Assembly: GCF_000004195.4 (NCBI RefSeq)
Contig: NC_030683.2
Coordinates: forward strand, 79,632,910-79,696,909
Direction: 5' to 3'
DNA length: 64,000 bases
Source of the DNA: Xenopus tropicalis
Lineage: Eukaryota; Chordata; Amphibia; Anura; Pipidae
Both the position numbers and the translations under genes were made by a program. This document shows, one piece after another, positions 1 to 12,798 of the stretch (position 1 is its first letter; the number at the start of each line of letters is the position of its first letter). The notes beneath the pieces were generated by a model. It had not been told where the DNA came from. It saw only the letters and a list, made by a program, of their open reading frames with translations, and made no database searches.

Positions 1-60
1 TATCTATTGGAAGAGTGGGTGAGTACAACCTATCTACATATCATCTTTGCTTACAATCCC

Positions 61-380
61 ATGGTCAACCTACTAGTTGTGATCCCAGTGCCTTTTTGTT
101 GAACACTGTGCCATTAATTGTGTAAGTTGCCACAGGTCTCTGCTTCGGTGAGGTCTGCACAGACCTGTGGCTTGCCCCTTGGATGCATGCATTAGGGCAG
201 GGGGGGAACCATGTAGGTGTAAGGACAGTGTTCTGCTGCTCCTCCTGATGCTGTTCATCAGTACCATATTTTTGATCCAGTGCTTGGTGCTTAGAGCAGC
301 ATTCCCTGGGGCACAAATGCTTGGCAAGTGAAGCACTAAGGGCTGTTGCATCCCTTAACACTCTAGCAGCTGTGCCCCAG
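61..380. repeat. Unclassified repeat-like segment with short hairpin
   Basis: This stretch is richer in GC than its surroundings. It contains a hairpin whose arms at 130-143 and 157-170 match at 13 of 14 positions. A 98-codon frame runs across it on the minus strand, but a second frame overlaps it and the composition does not look coding, so I do not call a gene. It resembles the foldback MITEs elsewhere in the window, but no terminal repeat or target duplication was found. Confidence 0.3.
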
Positions 381-499
381 GAAAAAATAAATCACCCCAT
401 TTTACTCTTTGGACGATGATCTTTTAGTATATAAGACTGTTGGTGAAAGTGCATATTGTTAACTGCTATTTACAATACTTCCTAAATTCTTTGTCATTA

Positions 500-556
500 A
501 TGGGATTCTGTCATGATTTTATGGTGTACTTTTTATTTCCAAATTGCACTGTTTAC
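500..556 (+). repeat. T2-A MITE fragment (5' end)
   Basis: The phrase 'ctgtcatgattttatggtg' followed by 'tactttttatttc' matches the left part of the T2-type elements at 13169 and 24856. Only about 55 bases are recognisable and the TTAA terminus is degraded. Confidence 0.45.
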
Positions 557-559
557 CCT

Positions 560-1223
560 GCACCTCCCCAGTCCAACCCTGACTGTGTCTCACAGTATTA
601 AATGTATTTGGGGCTAAAGTTCTCATTGGTTTTCACTGTAGTTAATGTATTTGTGGCGCCACTGCCCAATGTCTTTCACTTTATAATGTATTTAGGATGC
701 AACTACTTCTGCCCCTCCATGTAAATGTATCTAGGATCTGAAGTTATTGTTAATAAAAGTCAATGTGCCATTATTTACAAGAGCATACTGTGCTTATGTA
801 TCTATATCTCCTACTGTACAAGCTAATTGATGCTACTGGCACATGGGGCAGTTTATCCATTGTGTGTCTGTAGCTGGCAGAGAAATGTCTAAAGCCCCCC
901 TAAATTAGTTGGAGGCAGTATAAGCAAGTATGGGCAGTTTTGCCTTTTACCCACTTGCTAAAATTCAGAAAAAGGCACTATCCTTTAGCAGAGGTGTCAG
1001 GGAGCTGTTAGCTTGTTACCTGCCCATTGTTCACTCCAATTGCAGCACACCAGTAAAGAGAAACTGAAGTGATTAATTCCACATATAGACCAAAGAATGT
1101 AGAGAGGATATTATGTCTTGTCAATATTATCTTTTTCATTTTCCATTGCTTCTTATATGATTTATTTTTTCTTATAGATTAGCTTCTCTCTAACGATTGA
1201 AATATACTGCTTTTTATTTTAAA
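560..1223. other. No recognised feature
   Basis: AT-rich sequence with several loosely similar 'aatgtatttgg/agg' phrases between 600 and 735. No repeat termini, splice-like open frame or RNA gene was seen. Confidence 0.4.
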
Positions 1224-1540
1224 TACAGGTATGGGACCTGTTATCCAGAATGCTCCTGGGGTTTCCTGGATAAGGCATCTTTCCGTAATTTGGATCTCCA
1301 TAGCTTAAGTCTGCTAAAAAATAATTTGAATATTAAATAAACCCAATAGCATTGTTTTATGTCCAATAAGGATTAACTATATCTTAGTTAGGATAAAGTA
1401 CAAGGTACGGTTTTATTATTACAGGCAAAAAGAAAATCATTTTTAAAAGTTAGAATTATTTGCTTATAATGGAGGTAGCCTTTCTGTAATTTGGGACTTT
1501 CTGGATAGCAGGTTTCTGGATAACTTATCCCATACCTGTA
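1224..1540 (-). repeat. 'tacaggtatggga' MITE, copy A (full length)
   Basis: Begins tacaggtatgggacc and ends with the inverted counterpart cccatacctgta, about 317 bp. The ends carry further inverted 'ttatccaga / tctggataa' blocks. The interior phrases 'aataaacccaatag' and 'ccaataaggattaa' recur in the copies at 38725, 46123 and 54978 in this orientation, and in reverse at 29863 and 60095. It is a non-autonomous DNA element with no coding capacity. The superfamily is not assigned because no clean target duplication is visible. Strand is set relative to the copy at 29863. Confidence 0.8.
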
Positions 1541-2850
1541 TGTGTACAGTGGCAGCACACAGACTCTAGAGTAACTTAAAACAGTTGGACTTTACTTCTA
1601 AAGAATAAAAGGAGCAAAGTAAAACTTTTGCCTTTAAATTCATGCTTTCTAGCACTTGTATTTGTTGGTATACACGGGCAGGAGAATGTATTTTTACAAT
1701 TACAACATCCTCCTTGCTTTAAAAAAATGCCAATAATTTACAAAAATGTTGCAAAATGTCAAAAATAACTGTGCAGAGTAGTATTTTGAGTAAAAAAATA
1801 TGTAAATAGTGATGTTATTTCAATATTATAGAGTTTAGACCTTCTGATTATTCCAGAAAACTAACTTAAAGAGAATGTTTCTGCCTACATGACCTTTCTT
1901 GCCGCTTCAATGAACCGCAGATAATAAAGCAAGTATAAAAAAAGCTTAAATGTACACTGTAGAACTAAACTGCAGCATTAAATATTTGCAAGGGTTTTAT
2001 GTTTGCCCTAGGAATGAAACTGTAGTGATATTTACCTTATATGTGGTTTTATTTCATTATCAAATGCTAAAGTTGCCCAAGAATCTCTTGCATATGAGAA
2101 TGAAAATTCCTAGATCTAAATATACAGTGAAAAATGTAATTTAGGTGGATATATTCAGTTTCTGATACTTTCTTACACTGTGTGTATATATATACAGTAT
2201 ATATATACATTCATATTGCATACTCTTAATTCAGCTCCATACACCCTTGACATAATACTCTTGATATTCTGGCTCTAGTTAAAACACTGTGATCTATATA
2301 TTTGGCCCAAACATACATAAACATTTTATTTTACTGTATTTTTCCTTTTCTTATCTAGGAAATTCCACAAGTGAACTGATGGCGTATTGTCAGACAAGGA
2401 ACACTCAAACATTTTATGATGTGCAGTTTCAGACTGAAAAGTGTTGCTTACTGGGTACTTGGACACAAAGGGCAAACTCCTTGACAATGTTCACAATACT
2501 TGGCTTAAACAAAATCTTAAAGCCATATTTTATATTTTATAGACAGCAGTCAGAATTCACCCTTGCTGCCCAACTGCTTTCTCCTTTTATAAAGTAGTCA
2601 GAAAGGACAGGTCCTTTTGATGATTGGTGGTATCAGAGTCCCATACAAACTTTGTCACTGTTTTGTATTTTATGATTAAATCGGGGGTGTTACATTTGCT
2701 TTCACTAATATGATATGTACAACATCCTTTCATTCTTTTTCAAATAGGACATGAATCATGTAAAATTTTATTGTTGATTTTAGGCTAGCACATCTTCTGG
2801 TACAGCTTTCCATAATTTTACTACTAGTTGAAAAAAGTTAGTAGTTGAGG
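1541..2850. other. Unique-looking AT-rich sequence
   Basis: Contains a short (TA)n tract near 2183-2208. Frames of 64 and 102 codons occur at 1950 and 2289 but lack any recognisable domain. Nothing else is supported. Confidence 0.4.
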
Positions 2851-3000
2851 ATAGGTTGCCACCTTTGCTAAACGAAGGGGCACAAAGGGGGATGCGTGAT
2901 TATGTTAGTGCTGTGCATTGCTGACATCACTCAAACCACTGACGTCATCATGTGATGAAGTTTCTTGCTGCTTGATGACAGGGGCAGGGTTATTCAGTCC
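2851..3000. repeat. Degenerate MITE fragment ('ggttgccacctttgct')
   Basis: The phrase 'ggttgccacctttgctaaac' at about 2855 is the inverted partner of 'gcaaaggtggcaac' at about 17978, and both are followed by similar 'tgacatcac/tgacatcatt' wording. This suggests a shared low-copy repeat whose other terminus is not recognised here. Confidence 0.3.
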
Positions 3001-3815
3001 ATCGGACTCAATTCAGAGGGTTTCTGCCCGGTTTTCAGAATGTTGAATCCTTTTCTTATTACCTCCAGTATAAAATGATTCCCTCCTTTCTATTGACCTT
3101 TAATATATTTGTCATTATATCTACTTGCCGATTAGGTGCTGGCTTTAGGATCAAATTCAGTTTATAAAATGTTCTTTTAGAGGTCCCTCATTAGCAAATT
3201 AAACATCTTCCCAAGAATGTATCTACTTATGCAGCTCCATTAAGTAGTATCAACACTAACAGGACATATTGAAATCAAAAAAATTCCAGAACACATCTGT
3301 AATGCTCACATAATAAAAATTTAAGATGCTTCATCATTCAAACACTTTGAGAAAATATCATAAAGGAAGTAGAATCTCCAAACTTACCCTATTTTTTCTG
3401 TTAGCCTTAGTGCTGGCTGGCAGACAATTTTCTCCTTCATGCAGCAGAGTGAATCATTTTGAAAGTTAAGAGACAGATTTTGTGACCTTTGTATCGTTTG
3501 CTTATTGATGACATGGTTCTCTTTTAGGAAAGAGCACAAGTTTGATGATAGAAAAGCTTAGTACAGTTTGTAGGCAGACACAGTTGAAGTTAACATTTAA
3601 GAAACAACAAAAACAGATCTGTTAAAGATCTGTTAAAGGTGGCACAGGATACTTTGGTCACAATGGCTATAGGATTTTAGAGGAAAGTAAAAGTGCATTC
3701 ATGCAATGCAGAAAGTGATAATATTGGAGCTGATGTTATTGGAGTGGTACAAACCCTGCTTGGTTGGTAGCATAAAATCTGCTTAAACTGTGCATGCACA
3801 AGTTTCTTCAGTTTC
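3001..3815. other. No recognised feature
   Basis: AT-rich, with a small direct repeat of 'agatctgttaa' near 3615-3640. No gene or mobile element was identified. Confidence 0.35.
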
Positions 3816-3935
3816 TAAGAAGATGTTGGCAAGGTACGCTGCTGCGCTACTCTGCAGTTTTAGCTTGCGATAAGGGAGAGGTGAGGGTGTCAAGGCAGTG
3901 ATCGCTAAGGGGGCTTTTATCACCTGGGGGTATAG
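3816..3935 (+). repeat. Dispersed repeat fragment shared with 9970-10115, plus T2 terminus
   Basis: 'gctgcgctactctgc' and 'gtcaaggcagtg...aagggggcttttat' occur both here and at 9970-10115, so the two are copies of one repeat. The segment runs into 'tagttctcctttaa', which has the form of a T2-family right terminus. Confidence 0.45.
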
Positions 3936-4861
3936 TTCTCCTTTAACTGGCCACACTAGTTTGCATGTAAATGTTAGGTGGTGCTACTCCCTGCCTGTCC
4001 ACGGATCACTATCAATACAGTATATAGTAGATATAGGAGCTGTACACCAATACTTATTGCCGATGCTTAACCTATTTATTAAGTCATTACCAAATCAGTG
4101 GGTAATGGCTTCATAACATGGTTAAGCACCTGCAACGCCTATTGGGTGGACAGCTCCTATTTCTGCTAAAGCTATTTATGAATCCATTCTTCAAGTTCCG
4201 TGGGACATTATTTGCAACAATAATTTGCTTTTTTGTATCTGAGACAAAAAAGTAGCAGTGATAGATAGGATATATCATATTATGTTAGCCAAATGATACC
4301 CTATAGATGGCTACAAGTATAATGGAGTCTTTGAGTCTTGAGCAAAAAGTAACCAATTTCCTAATTATCAATCCAGGCAAAGAGAATATTGAGTAATAAG
4401 TCAGAATTTGGTGAATTGCATTATTCACCCTTTCATAGAAATACAGAGGTAAGCATTCAGTCTCATGTGATTCCAAATCACCAGCAGCTCCAGTATAGCA
4501 TAGTATTTTCTGAACTCTCCCTCTGTCTTTTACTCTGAACATGGTCAAAGAGGTGTCTGCTGCACATGTTTGTTGCCTCTGCTTCAGCCCCAGACTGGCA
4601 ATATGTGGGTTCTGGCAAATGCCAGAGGGGCTGACCTAAGACACCATAGACAGTCACAATTTAGTGGGCTGAGCCTAATTTGAATCTCAGTCTGAACCTG
4701 TTATGCTCCAATGGAAATCAACCAGGCATGTGCAGTAGGCACCGCTTTGACTGACTTCACAGTTGTAGAAAGAAGGAGAGCGCAGAAAATAAAAGGGGCG
4801 GAGCTTCATGCTAGACTAGAAAGTAGCTGAAATGAGCTGCTTGTGCTGTAGAAACAACATG

Positions 4862-5275
4862 AGACTTTTTCGTAGCGTTGCGACTTGCGCGAATTGTTGC
4901 GACTTTTTCGTAGCCTTCGCGCCAAGTACGAAAGTTTCGGATTCATTCAAGCTTCAGTATCGTGACTTTTCTTCGGCCAGGTTGAAGCTGCAGAGTGCCA
5001 TTGAGTCCTATGGGAGGCTTCCAAAATCATGCAAAGTCTGAAAGTTTTGCCCGCTGTTTACGAGCGCTCAATACGAAAAAAGTCGCAACAATATACGAGC
5101 AATTTATAACAGCTACGAAAAAGTTGCGACTTTTCGCGCAAGTCGTAACGGCTACAAAAAAGTTGCGGCAATTTACGATAAAGTCGTAACAGCGACGAAA
5201 AAATCGCAAAAAAATACGAAAAAGTCGCAAAATGTTCGTTTCCAATTCGAATTCGTGGATTAGTAAATCAGCCCC
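4862..5275 (+). repeat. Long hairpin MITE, copy 1 (5' truncated)
   Basis: Runs of cgacttttt...cgtagc on the left face their complements ...cgaaaaa...gtcg on the right around a central spacer at about 4947-5053. The right end is 'agtaaatcagcccc' followed by TTA. The matching left terminus is missing, so this copy is truncated. The spacer wording (gagtcctatgggaggcttcc) also occurs in the copy at 19296-19822. The three-base TTA flank seen there suggests a PIF/Harbinger-like element, by inference. Several frames of 60-75 codons inside it are by-products of the hairpin. Confidence 0.75.
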
Positions 5276-6080
5276 TTAGAGTATTAAGAATAAGTGGTAC
5301 ATGGTTTATAGGTATTGTCATCTCCAGACAAAATTTTGCCTCCCCATTTGTAAGCCCTAAAATATCCCAGTTCTGTTAAACTCTCTAAGGGTCTACCAAG
5401 GGTTTTAACATGAAAAACACAGGTAGGAAAAGCACAAGAACATTTTAACTTCTTTTTGTGTTTTTTAAATCATGTCCAATCTTTTTGAGGAAGGAGGTTT
5501 ATGGCAGAAGTCTTGGATTTGGACAATTTCTTAATGTCAATTAGGAATGAGAAACATACTGTAATCCTTTTGATGCAAAGGTAAGGGTCAATTCTAGTGC
5601 TTATAGTCTGCCAGGGTAACCAATATCTCAGTTGTATAATATTGCTAGCCACATACCTTATTATTAATAATAATAATAATAATAATAGAAAGACAGCAGG
5701 TTTGCAGTGTAAGGTTAATCACAAAGAGCTCCCAAAGCTCAGGACAGGTCTAATTTAGGGATGCAATCTGAGAACCGTGTAATGTGTATTTACTAATACA
5801 GTTATATCATCTGTTTCTGGACACAAGGTTAATGAGTAGCACACAATTTGCAATGTTTAATAAAGAGCCAGTAAATTAAAGTCTGTGAATATCAAGAATC
5901 TTTTTCTGGATCTTTGAGTTTATAATTTGTATTCTGTGTGTCTTATGTTTTACTCTCAACATGACCATTTTATTTTTATGCTTTGAAAAAAAACAAAAAA
6001 AAAAAAACAAATTATATATAGATACAATGAAAGTCACAGTAATTTGGGTTGAAATTTCTTCAGTGCATCATCTAGTATGA
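5276..6080. other. Unique-looking sequence with microsatellite
   Basis: Contains a (TAA)n/(AAT)n tract at about 5661-5687 and a poly(A)-rich run near 5985-6008. No gene was recognised. Confidence 0.4.
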
Positions 6081-6088
6081 CTGACAAT

Positions 6089-6237
6089 CAGGGGCGGGTG
6101 GAGTCATAATAACAAGAGGCAGGGCAATGACAAGGGAGTGCGGACTAGGGATAGTCAGGAGAGGTACCTGCCTGGCAGCTTCCCATTGTTGCGCCCTAGG
6201 CAGGTGCCTCTTCTGCCTATCCCTAGTTCCGGCCCTG
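6089..6237 (+). repeat. hAT-type MITE ('caggggcggg...ttccggccctg')
   Basis: Starts caggggcggg and ends ttccggccctg, 149 bp. The flanks are ctgacaat (6081-6088) and ctgacatt (6238-6245), an 8-bp target duplication with one mismatch, which is the hAT hallmark. The same family occurs at 27265-27523 with a perfect 8-bp duplication. Confidence 0.75.
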
Positions 6238-6239
6238 CT

Positions 6240-8252
6240 GACATTGACTGCCAAAAATGAAAGCCACTTTTGCAAGTGTACCCCTGTATTCTCTCTACCT
6301 CTCTCTCGGTTAGTTAAGCCACATGTGGGTTTCTGTATCTTGGGTTGCTGCTGAACAGTTTTTATTTTGCCTGAGTAGGTTTTTGAAAAAATAAAAACCT
6401 CAGCACCTAAAACCTGCTAAGCATTAATCAGTCAGCCCCTAGGTATACAGTACATGTATTCCAAACCATACAAGCAGGTTAATTGGCTTGTGATAAAAAT
6501 GGCCCTAGATGTGTGCTTGTCACTGATTTACTGAAGATCCAATGACCCATTGAAGATTGACACATGCCCACTCGTAGAAAATTCCATAAGTGATGTAATC
6601 AAAATTTCAAACAACGGACACTAATGGGCACCACTGACACCAATGGACTTGGCCAATTTGCTTTGAGACCATTTGCCTACCCATTAACCCTGCTTGTGGC
6701 AGTACTTATACTCAGCCTTGCCTTGACTTGTTACCTGCCTGTGCTTTTATAAAAGTTGTTTTCTTCTGTTAACCCTACCTCTCCTTTAATAAAGTGTATT
6801 CTTGTTTTATTCACACCTGCCTGCTTGTTGGCTTGCTCAGCATCCTCCTAATTCACTATCTACAAACGGAACACACATATATATGCTACTACATACACCA
6901 CAAAACAGGCCATTCCATAGCCTCACCAACCTCATAAACAAATCCAACTTTAAAAGTCTTTATTTATATAGTAGCTATTCCTTTAAGCCATCTGGTTTCA
7001 TGTAGCTGTACATTTTCTGGATCATCAATATCAAAGTGAGGTCCTAACAAGAATACATAAAAAGGAGTAATTTATGCATTCACCCCCCACGTTGATGCCT
7101 TTTGCAAGAAAGTAATTTATTAGTTTTAGCAGGCAATGACTGACATTGCCTAGGGCTACCTAGTCCCTCAGTTTAGTAAAATCACTGCAAAACCTATAGT
7201 TTTGCTCTACATAGTATCATTAGCAAACATAGAGACAGTACTTAAAAGCAAACCCCAAGGGCATTTATAAAAGGACCTTTATAAAGGACAGACCCCTGAG
7301 GTGCTCTACTAACAGCATTGGTCTAAGAAATTAATCACCACCATTTGTGGTCAGCAAAATGTCCAAGTTCAAACAGCATGTTACAGGCCAGCATCTTTAT
7401 CAGTATCTTTATGTGTGGAACTGTATAAAATGTGCAGAATCTAAGTAAAGCATATCTACTGCAAGCTCTGTGTTTCTTCTCACCTCCTCATAGAATAGAA
7501 AGCAATTAGATATACATAGCAGGATCTGTGCATAAAAACATATTAGCTCATACTCATAATGTTGTGATATGAAATGTATTCCTATACCTTGTCACTTTTT
7601 ATCAGCTCTAGAAGCTTTCCTACCACAGATGTCAATTTAACATTTCAATAGTTATGTGACGGAGGATAAGCTTTTTGAATGATGTGCTAAATTAGAGATT
7701 CATTAATCTTTTGGCACACCAAGAGACAACAGTGAATCACAGAAGATTAAGTAATATGATCTGGCAACCACAAAACTAGGTTCTTTTAATACCCTGAGGT
7801 GAACACCAGCAGGTCCTAGACTGTTGTTTACCATCAACTTATCGAGTGTCTTTTAAAATTTGTCCTGTTAGCCAATAACTGATACCTTGTTACTCAACTG
7901 TGTAACATAAGAAAGCAGTTTTTTATATTAATATATATCCCCAGACATTTTTTACGTTTTTTTCACAACATACCTATAATACAAGCTGTATGTATCTAGT
8001 TATTATTTAGAGAAGGGGAGAGCTTGATTTAGTTGAGGAAGTTGTAAATAAAAGAGTGGGAATGGTGAATGGGCCCGGAGGGAGAGGATATTTGGAATAA
8101 TACTTACCGTATATAGAAAGACCTTGCTAAGCTGTTTCTAAGCAAAGAAAAGTTAAGACAATAACAATTTAACAATAACAATAAAACAAAAAGGTTGTAA
8201 ACAGAATATAGCAGTTTCATACATGCAGAGTAGTACCAGAGCTGGCAAGCCT
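6240..8252. other. Unique-looking sequence, no gene recognised
   Basis: No terminal inverted repeats, tandem arrays or long frames were recognised in this 2-kb stretch. Short frames (for example 67 codons at 6802) have no features. Confidence 0.35.
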
Positions 8253-8684
8253 TTAAAGGAGAAGGAAAAGAAAATACAACCATAAACACTTACAGAACTG
8301 TTGCTCTGAGCCCTTGGTGAAAGAAACATAACATGTAATTCCTTCTATTCTGTATACATGATCTTCTGTGTTAGACTTCCTTCTCTCAACAAAGTCCTTC
8401 AGGCTACAGCACGTGCCTGCTCAGTTTGCTCCTCTCTCACCCTCCCTTCTTCTCACTCCCATCTGTTATCTGAGCTGAGAGCTGATTAGTGCCTGAACGC
8501 TGCTGCCTGGAAGTGAAGTCAGACCACTCAAAAATTGCATCTACTGTCTTAAACAAACAGCTTCTATGGCTGTTTACTCAGATATAATAAAGCATTCTGC
8601 AGAATAAATATAGCGTTCTAGCTTGCACTATTGTGACTAATCTATTGGGTATAAAATGCCTGAGTAGGTTTCCTTCTCCTTTAA
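8253..8684 (+). repeat. T2-type MITE (ttaaaggagaaggaaa ends)
   Basis: Begins TTAAAGGAGAAGGAAA and ends with its inverted form TTTCCTTCTCCTTTAA, 432 bp. These are textbook T2-family ends (TTAAAGGRR with TTAA target). The interior is not palindromic and contains a CT-rich patch near 8425-8465. Confidence 0.85.
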
Positions 8685-8689
8685 TTCTA

Positions 8690-9867
8690 AACACCCGGTT
8701 ATAGAGGCATAAGATTACCATCCTACCATTTTCATTTTTACCACTATTTTCATTTTTACCACCTTTCAATTTTATAGATTTGTGTTTGCTATTTGATGTT
8801 ATGCCTAAAATGTGGAGTGGCATATATTCAAGTTTTTGGGTTTTTTGCACTTAATAAATACCAGACATTTGAGTTTTTGATAACTCAATATCAAGCTCAA
8901 TTTCAAGTTTTTTTAGCTCAAAAAAACTTGAATTATGAAAAAAGTCAGACTCAACCATTGATAAATCTCTGCATAGTGTGTCTAACTAGGCACAATACCA
9001 TATAAACTTTGGAGAGGAAAGCACTGACAAATTGCACAATTTTTTTACATGGACATTTTACCCATCCTAACAAAATAGCACAATGGTAATCTTGAGTCTC
9101 TGAGTTAAATCACTTAGAATGTTCAGCAGACCAGGGCCCTACTTCAACTTTGAGGATGCATTTGGTTAGTCTTCGTTGGGTCCCTACCCAAACACGATAG
9201 ATTCATATTCTCAGCTTTTTTTCTATAGAAGTAAAGTCATTTTAGAAGGAATAACTAGCCCCATTAAAGACAAGAGGACTGGCAGCCATGAGTTCACCTC
9301 AGCCTTAAATTAATATTCCAAAGGGCACAATTTTTCTCCATATATTTCCCTAACTGCAGATTAACTATCACTGGAAGCTGATCAAATCTTAGACCATATA
9401 CAATCAGCCAATTTAGCTTAATTTAGTACCTGTTATATACTTAAGTATAGAATAATAATTTGGGATTTGTTTTACTCTTCTCAGCAATGCCTTGCATTTC
9501 ATTTTCAGTTTTCCTAAATGTCCCAGCTAATTTGATACAGAGTTGCCCTTATCTTTCACATCTAACATGTATATTTTTTTGTCATTCTGTTATGCAGTTG
9601 TCTCTGCAATATTAGCTCAGAGAAAGCCAAGTTATAATAATGATTCCATTCTATTCCAAGATGGTTACTGAGTTGTTTTTGGCAAAAAGTTTTTATCTAG
9701 CATATTCATATTACCATATTGCCACATTAGACATCCCCATACCCTGCAAAGCCTTTTCTATACCCTTCCTAAAGAGGTTTTATTTATCTACATTTAGAGC
9801 CTATTTATCCCACAGTGTTTGTGATATTAATGATAATTCTATCATAATTCTCTGTACATGCAACTAA
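8690..9867. other. Mostly unrecognised; one degenerate repeat fragment
   Basis: About 8800-8985 has alternating 'caagttttt / aaaaacttg' inverted phrases and ends in 'ttgataaatctctgc', as in the 'gggcagatttatcaa' MITEs at 56918 and 59130. The remainder has no identifiable feature. Confidence 0.35.
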
Positions 9868-10115
9868 AAATTAGGGATGCACTGAATCCAGGATTCGGTT
9901 CGGGATTCGGGCAAGATTCTGCCTTTTTCGGCAGGATTCGGATGAATTCATGCCTCTGACCGAATATGTCGAAGATGTCGGCCAGGTATGCAGCTGCGCT
10001 ACTCTGCTCTTTTAGGTTGGGGTTAGTGATAGGGACAGTTTTTCAAGTTAGAATAACTATGCTATAAGGGAGAGTATAGTCAAGGCAGTGCTAGTTAAGG
10101 GGGCTTTTATATAAT
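9868..10115 (+). repeat. 'tagggatgcactgaatcc' repeat plus copy of the 3816 repeat
   Basis: The left part (to about 9969) has repeated 'ggattcgg' motifs typical of a CpG-rich Xenopus MITE starting tagggatgca. It runs into sequence also present at 3816-3920 (gctgcgctactctgc, aagggggcttttat), so the two parts may belong to one longer element. Confidence 0.5.
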
Positions 10116-10273
10116 TTATGTGATAAAATTGTACTCTATGAACCCACAATCTTCTTTCCTACACCATGACCACTCTTTGAGCTTCCTTAGCTCTCACTAC
10201 AGGAAGGGGGTAACAATAATGACCTTGGAAGCCACTTTACTTAGTTGACATCATAGATCCCTGGTTGTGTGCT

Positions 10274-10699
10274 TTAAAGGAACAGTAACACCAAGAAAAT
10301 AATAATGTTTTTAAGTAATCAAAATACAATGCACTGTTGCCCTGCACTGGTAAAATTTGCACATTTGCTTCAGAAACACTTCTATAGTTTATATAAAAGC
10401 TGCTGGGTAGCCATGGGGGCAGCCATTCAAGCTGGAAAAAGGAGAAAAGGCACAGGTTACATAGCAGATAACAGATAAAACACCATTGTATTGTACAGAA
10501 CTTATCTGTTATCTGCTATGTAACCTGTGCCTTTTCTCTTTTAAATGGCTGCCCCCATGGCTACACAGCAGCTTTGTTTATATAAACTATAGTAATGTTT
10601 CTAAAGCAAATACACCAGTTGCACCAGTGCAGGGCAACAGTACATTATACTGTATTTCCTTTTATACACTTTGATTTTTTGGTGTTACTGTTTCTTTAA
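10274..10699. repeat. T2-D palindromic MITE (full length)
   Basis: Starts TTAAAGGAACAGTAACACCA and ends with the inverted form at 10699 (426 bp). Almost the whole element is self-complementary. For example, the 'cacaggttacatagcagata' block on the left pairs with its complement at about 10507-10530, around a loop near 10470-10495. A transcript would fold into one very long hairpin. A second, interrupted copy is at 13136-13991. Confidence 0.85.
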
Positions 10700-11405
10700 T
10701 TAGCCTGTTCCTAGTGAACATACATTTTTCATTGGCTACTATTTTGTTTAATTGTGTATAAAGTTAAAATGTATGCATGTTATACAATAAAGCATCCAGT
10801 GTCAAGCTTTTGAGTCTGTGTATGTGTTCTGTAATGCCTTCTTTGTTCTGTGACATTGCTATAATAGTTTATTGATTGTACTCACTTATTTATTAGCTGA
10901 TAAGAGACCCTCCAGTTTGCCTGGGAGTCAACAAAGGGGTGTCATTGTGCATGTGTATTTACAGCAAGGCACCAAACAAACTGAATAACACTAATATAAA
11001 TACACTAATATAAATTAAAATTGAAGGAAAAGAGGTATGCTACTTGCTAAATAGTCTTTGTTAAGTATATTAAAGAAGCAAGGCAGTACTAAAAGAGATT
11101 TAAAAGGCTTGGCATAGTGAATGGAAGTTAAAATTATTGGCACAAACTGTTTATTAATGTTTTGAACAAATCTTGTTTTCACGTGCATGCCGTTTCATTT
11201 TATTTAGTGCAGTTATAGTAATATAATGATTTTTTACAGTGGCTTTATGAACTCTTTCCCTTATAAAACCCTATGCAACCTTAAAGAATCTGACTGGTTT
11301 AACCAGCCCAGTTCAGTTACCAGTGGTCAAAATGGTCTTGCAAGGCTGTGTAGAATTCTATCTGGGAACCAGTTTATAAAGCTACAGTAAAGGACAAACA
11401 CTTTA
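10700..11405. other. No recognised feature
   Basis: AT-rich sequence. Two adjacent 'actaatataaat' phrases near 10990-11015 are the only local repeat noticed. Confidence 0.35.
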
Positions 11406-11785
11406 TTAAAGGATAAGTAAACCTTAAAAGTACTGTAAAATTGCTCCGAGTGCTACTCTAAGCATTGAACAGTCAAAGAGATATATCTTTAGAAGGAAAA
11501 CAAAGAAGTGCTCTGATGCTGATCTGCTCAGAAAGGTGATGGGAAAGGGCATTTGGGGCTTCCCATTCCTGAGCAGAGCAACATCAGAACACTGCTCTGT
11601 TTTCTTTCTGAAGGTTTAACTGTATCGTTACAGGACCTGACCAGCTGGTGGCACTGTTATTACAAAATGTATAATATTGACAGTTAATAAAAACTTAAAT
11701 GGCTCTGAAATGGAAAAAAAAATGTAAATTGCAAAAGTGCTTAGAAAAGCACCCTGAGAAACTTTACATTACATTTTTAATACCC
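11406..11785 (+). repeat. T2-type MITE (ttaaaggataagtaaacc)
   Basis: Left terminus TTAAAGGATAAGTAAACC fits the T2 pattern. Near the right edge, 'gcaaaagtgcttagaaaagc' is complementary in style to the left interior. The expected right terminus (ggtttacttatcctttaa) is not intact, so the end coordinate is approximate. Confidence 0.55.
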
Positions 11786-11789
11786 TCTA

Positions 11790-12798
11790 TGCAAGTCTAT
11801 GTGGTGGCATTTAAAACCAGTAAAATATTTTTTGATATCCATAAAATGTAATGAATCAGAAATCTCAAACTATTGTTCTTTCTTTTTTGACCATTGTTAC
11901 CACTTGGGGGAAAAATGCTTTAATAGTGCAATATGTATCACATAGTACAAAATATTGCAGAGGAAATCATACAATACAATAGAAAATAATAGGGTGTCAA
12001 GATACTCTGCTGAGCTGAAGGCACCACTAAAACATGCTGACTTTCTTTAGCAAGAGCTCTGAGGTTACAAACAAGAAACGAGGCAACAGTAGCTGTGTAT
12101 ATGGTGTGCTTTAACTGTACCCAAGATATGCAGTCTAAACCTTCAGTTCAGCAAGCTATATCATTTTGTGTACAGACATTGACCATTGGTACCATCATAT
12201 CCCAGGACAATCTGTTCTCACCAAAGTAACAGCATTGCAGACATCATACCTTATAAATAAATAAAAAATCTTCTATTAAAAACTCAGCTCATGTTTAAAA
12301 AGTAAAACAGTATAGACTTTAGTAATGTTTTAAAGTAGGCAATGAGACACAAAAAGCTAAATTCTGTTTCAAATATAAATAATCCAATGGAGCTTCTCAT
12401 CATTTCTAGACTGAGTCTGTTTGCTCTTGAAACACACAATCTAATGTTCACATGGAAATCTAAAATGGTTCCTGTTCTGAATGATATAATCACATCCCGG
12501 GAGGACTCTACATCATTAGATACATTATCTTATTGGAAATGCAATGAAGTGGAAAAGCAGTTTGTATGGAAATATTTATCCATTAACTATAGATTTCTCT
12601 ATTTTTTTTTCTTCTTCTTCAATAAGTTTTCTTCTACCAGATGTTGGTTGTAGGGATTAATGCTTTTATTATCCTGTTACATGGAACATATAAAGCTAAC
12701 TATATATTTTTCATGAAGATATTTAATTTGTAAATGTAACACATTATAAATGTTAATTGTTGCTCTTATTTATTTGATTTTCAATTACAATTTTATTA
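11790..12798. other. Unique-looking sequence, no gene recognised
   Basis: Overlapping frames on both strands at 12284-12653 (69 and 103 codons) are the longest here. Neither has a recognisable domain, and the plus-strand frame ends in a T-rich tract. No repeat ends were seen. Confidence 0.3.
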
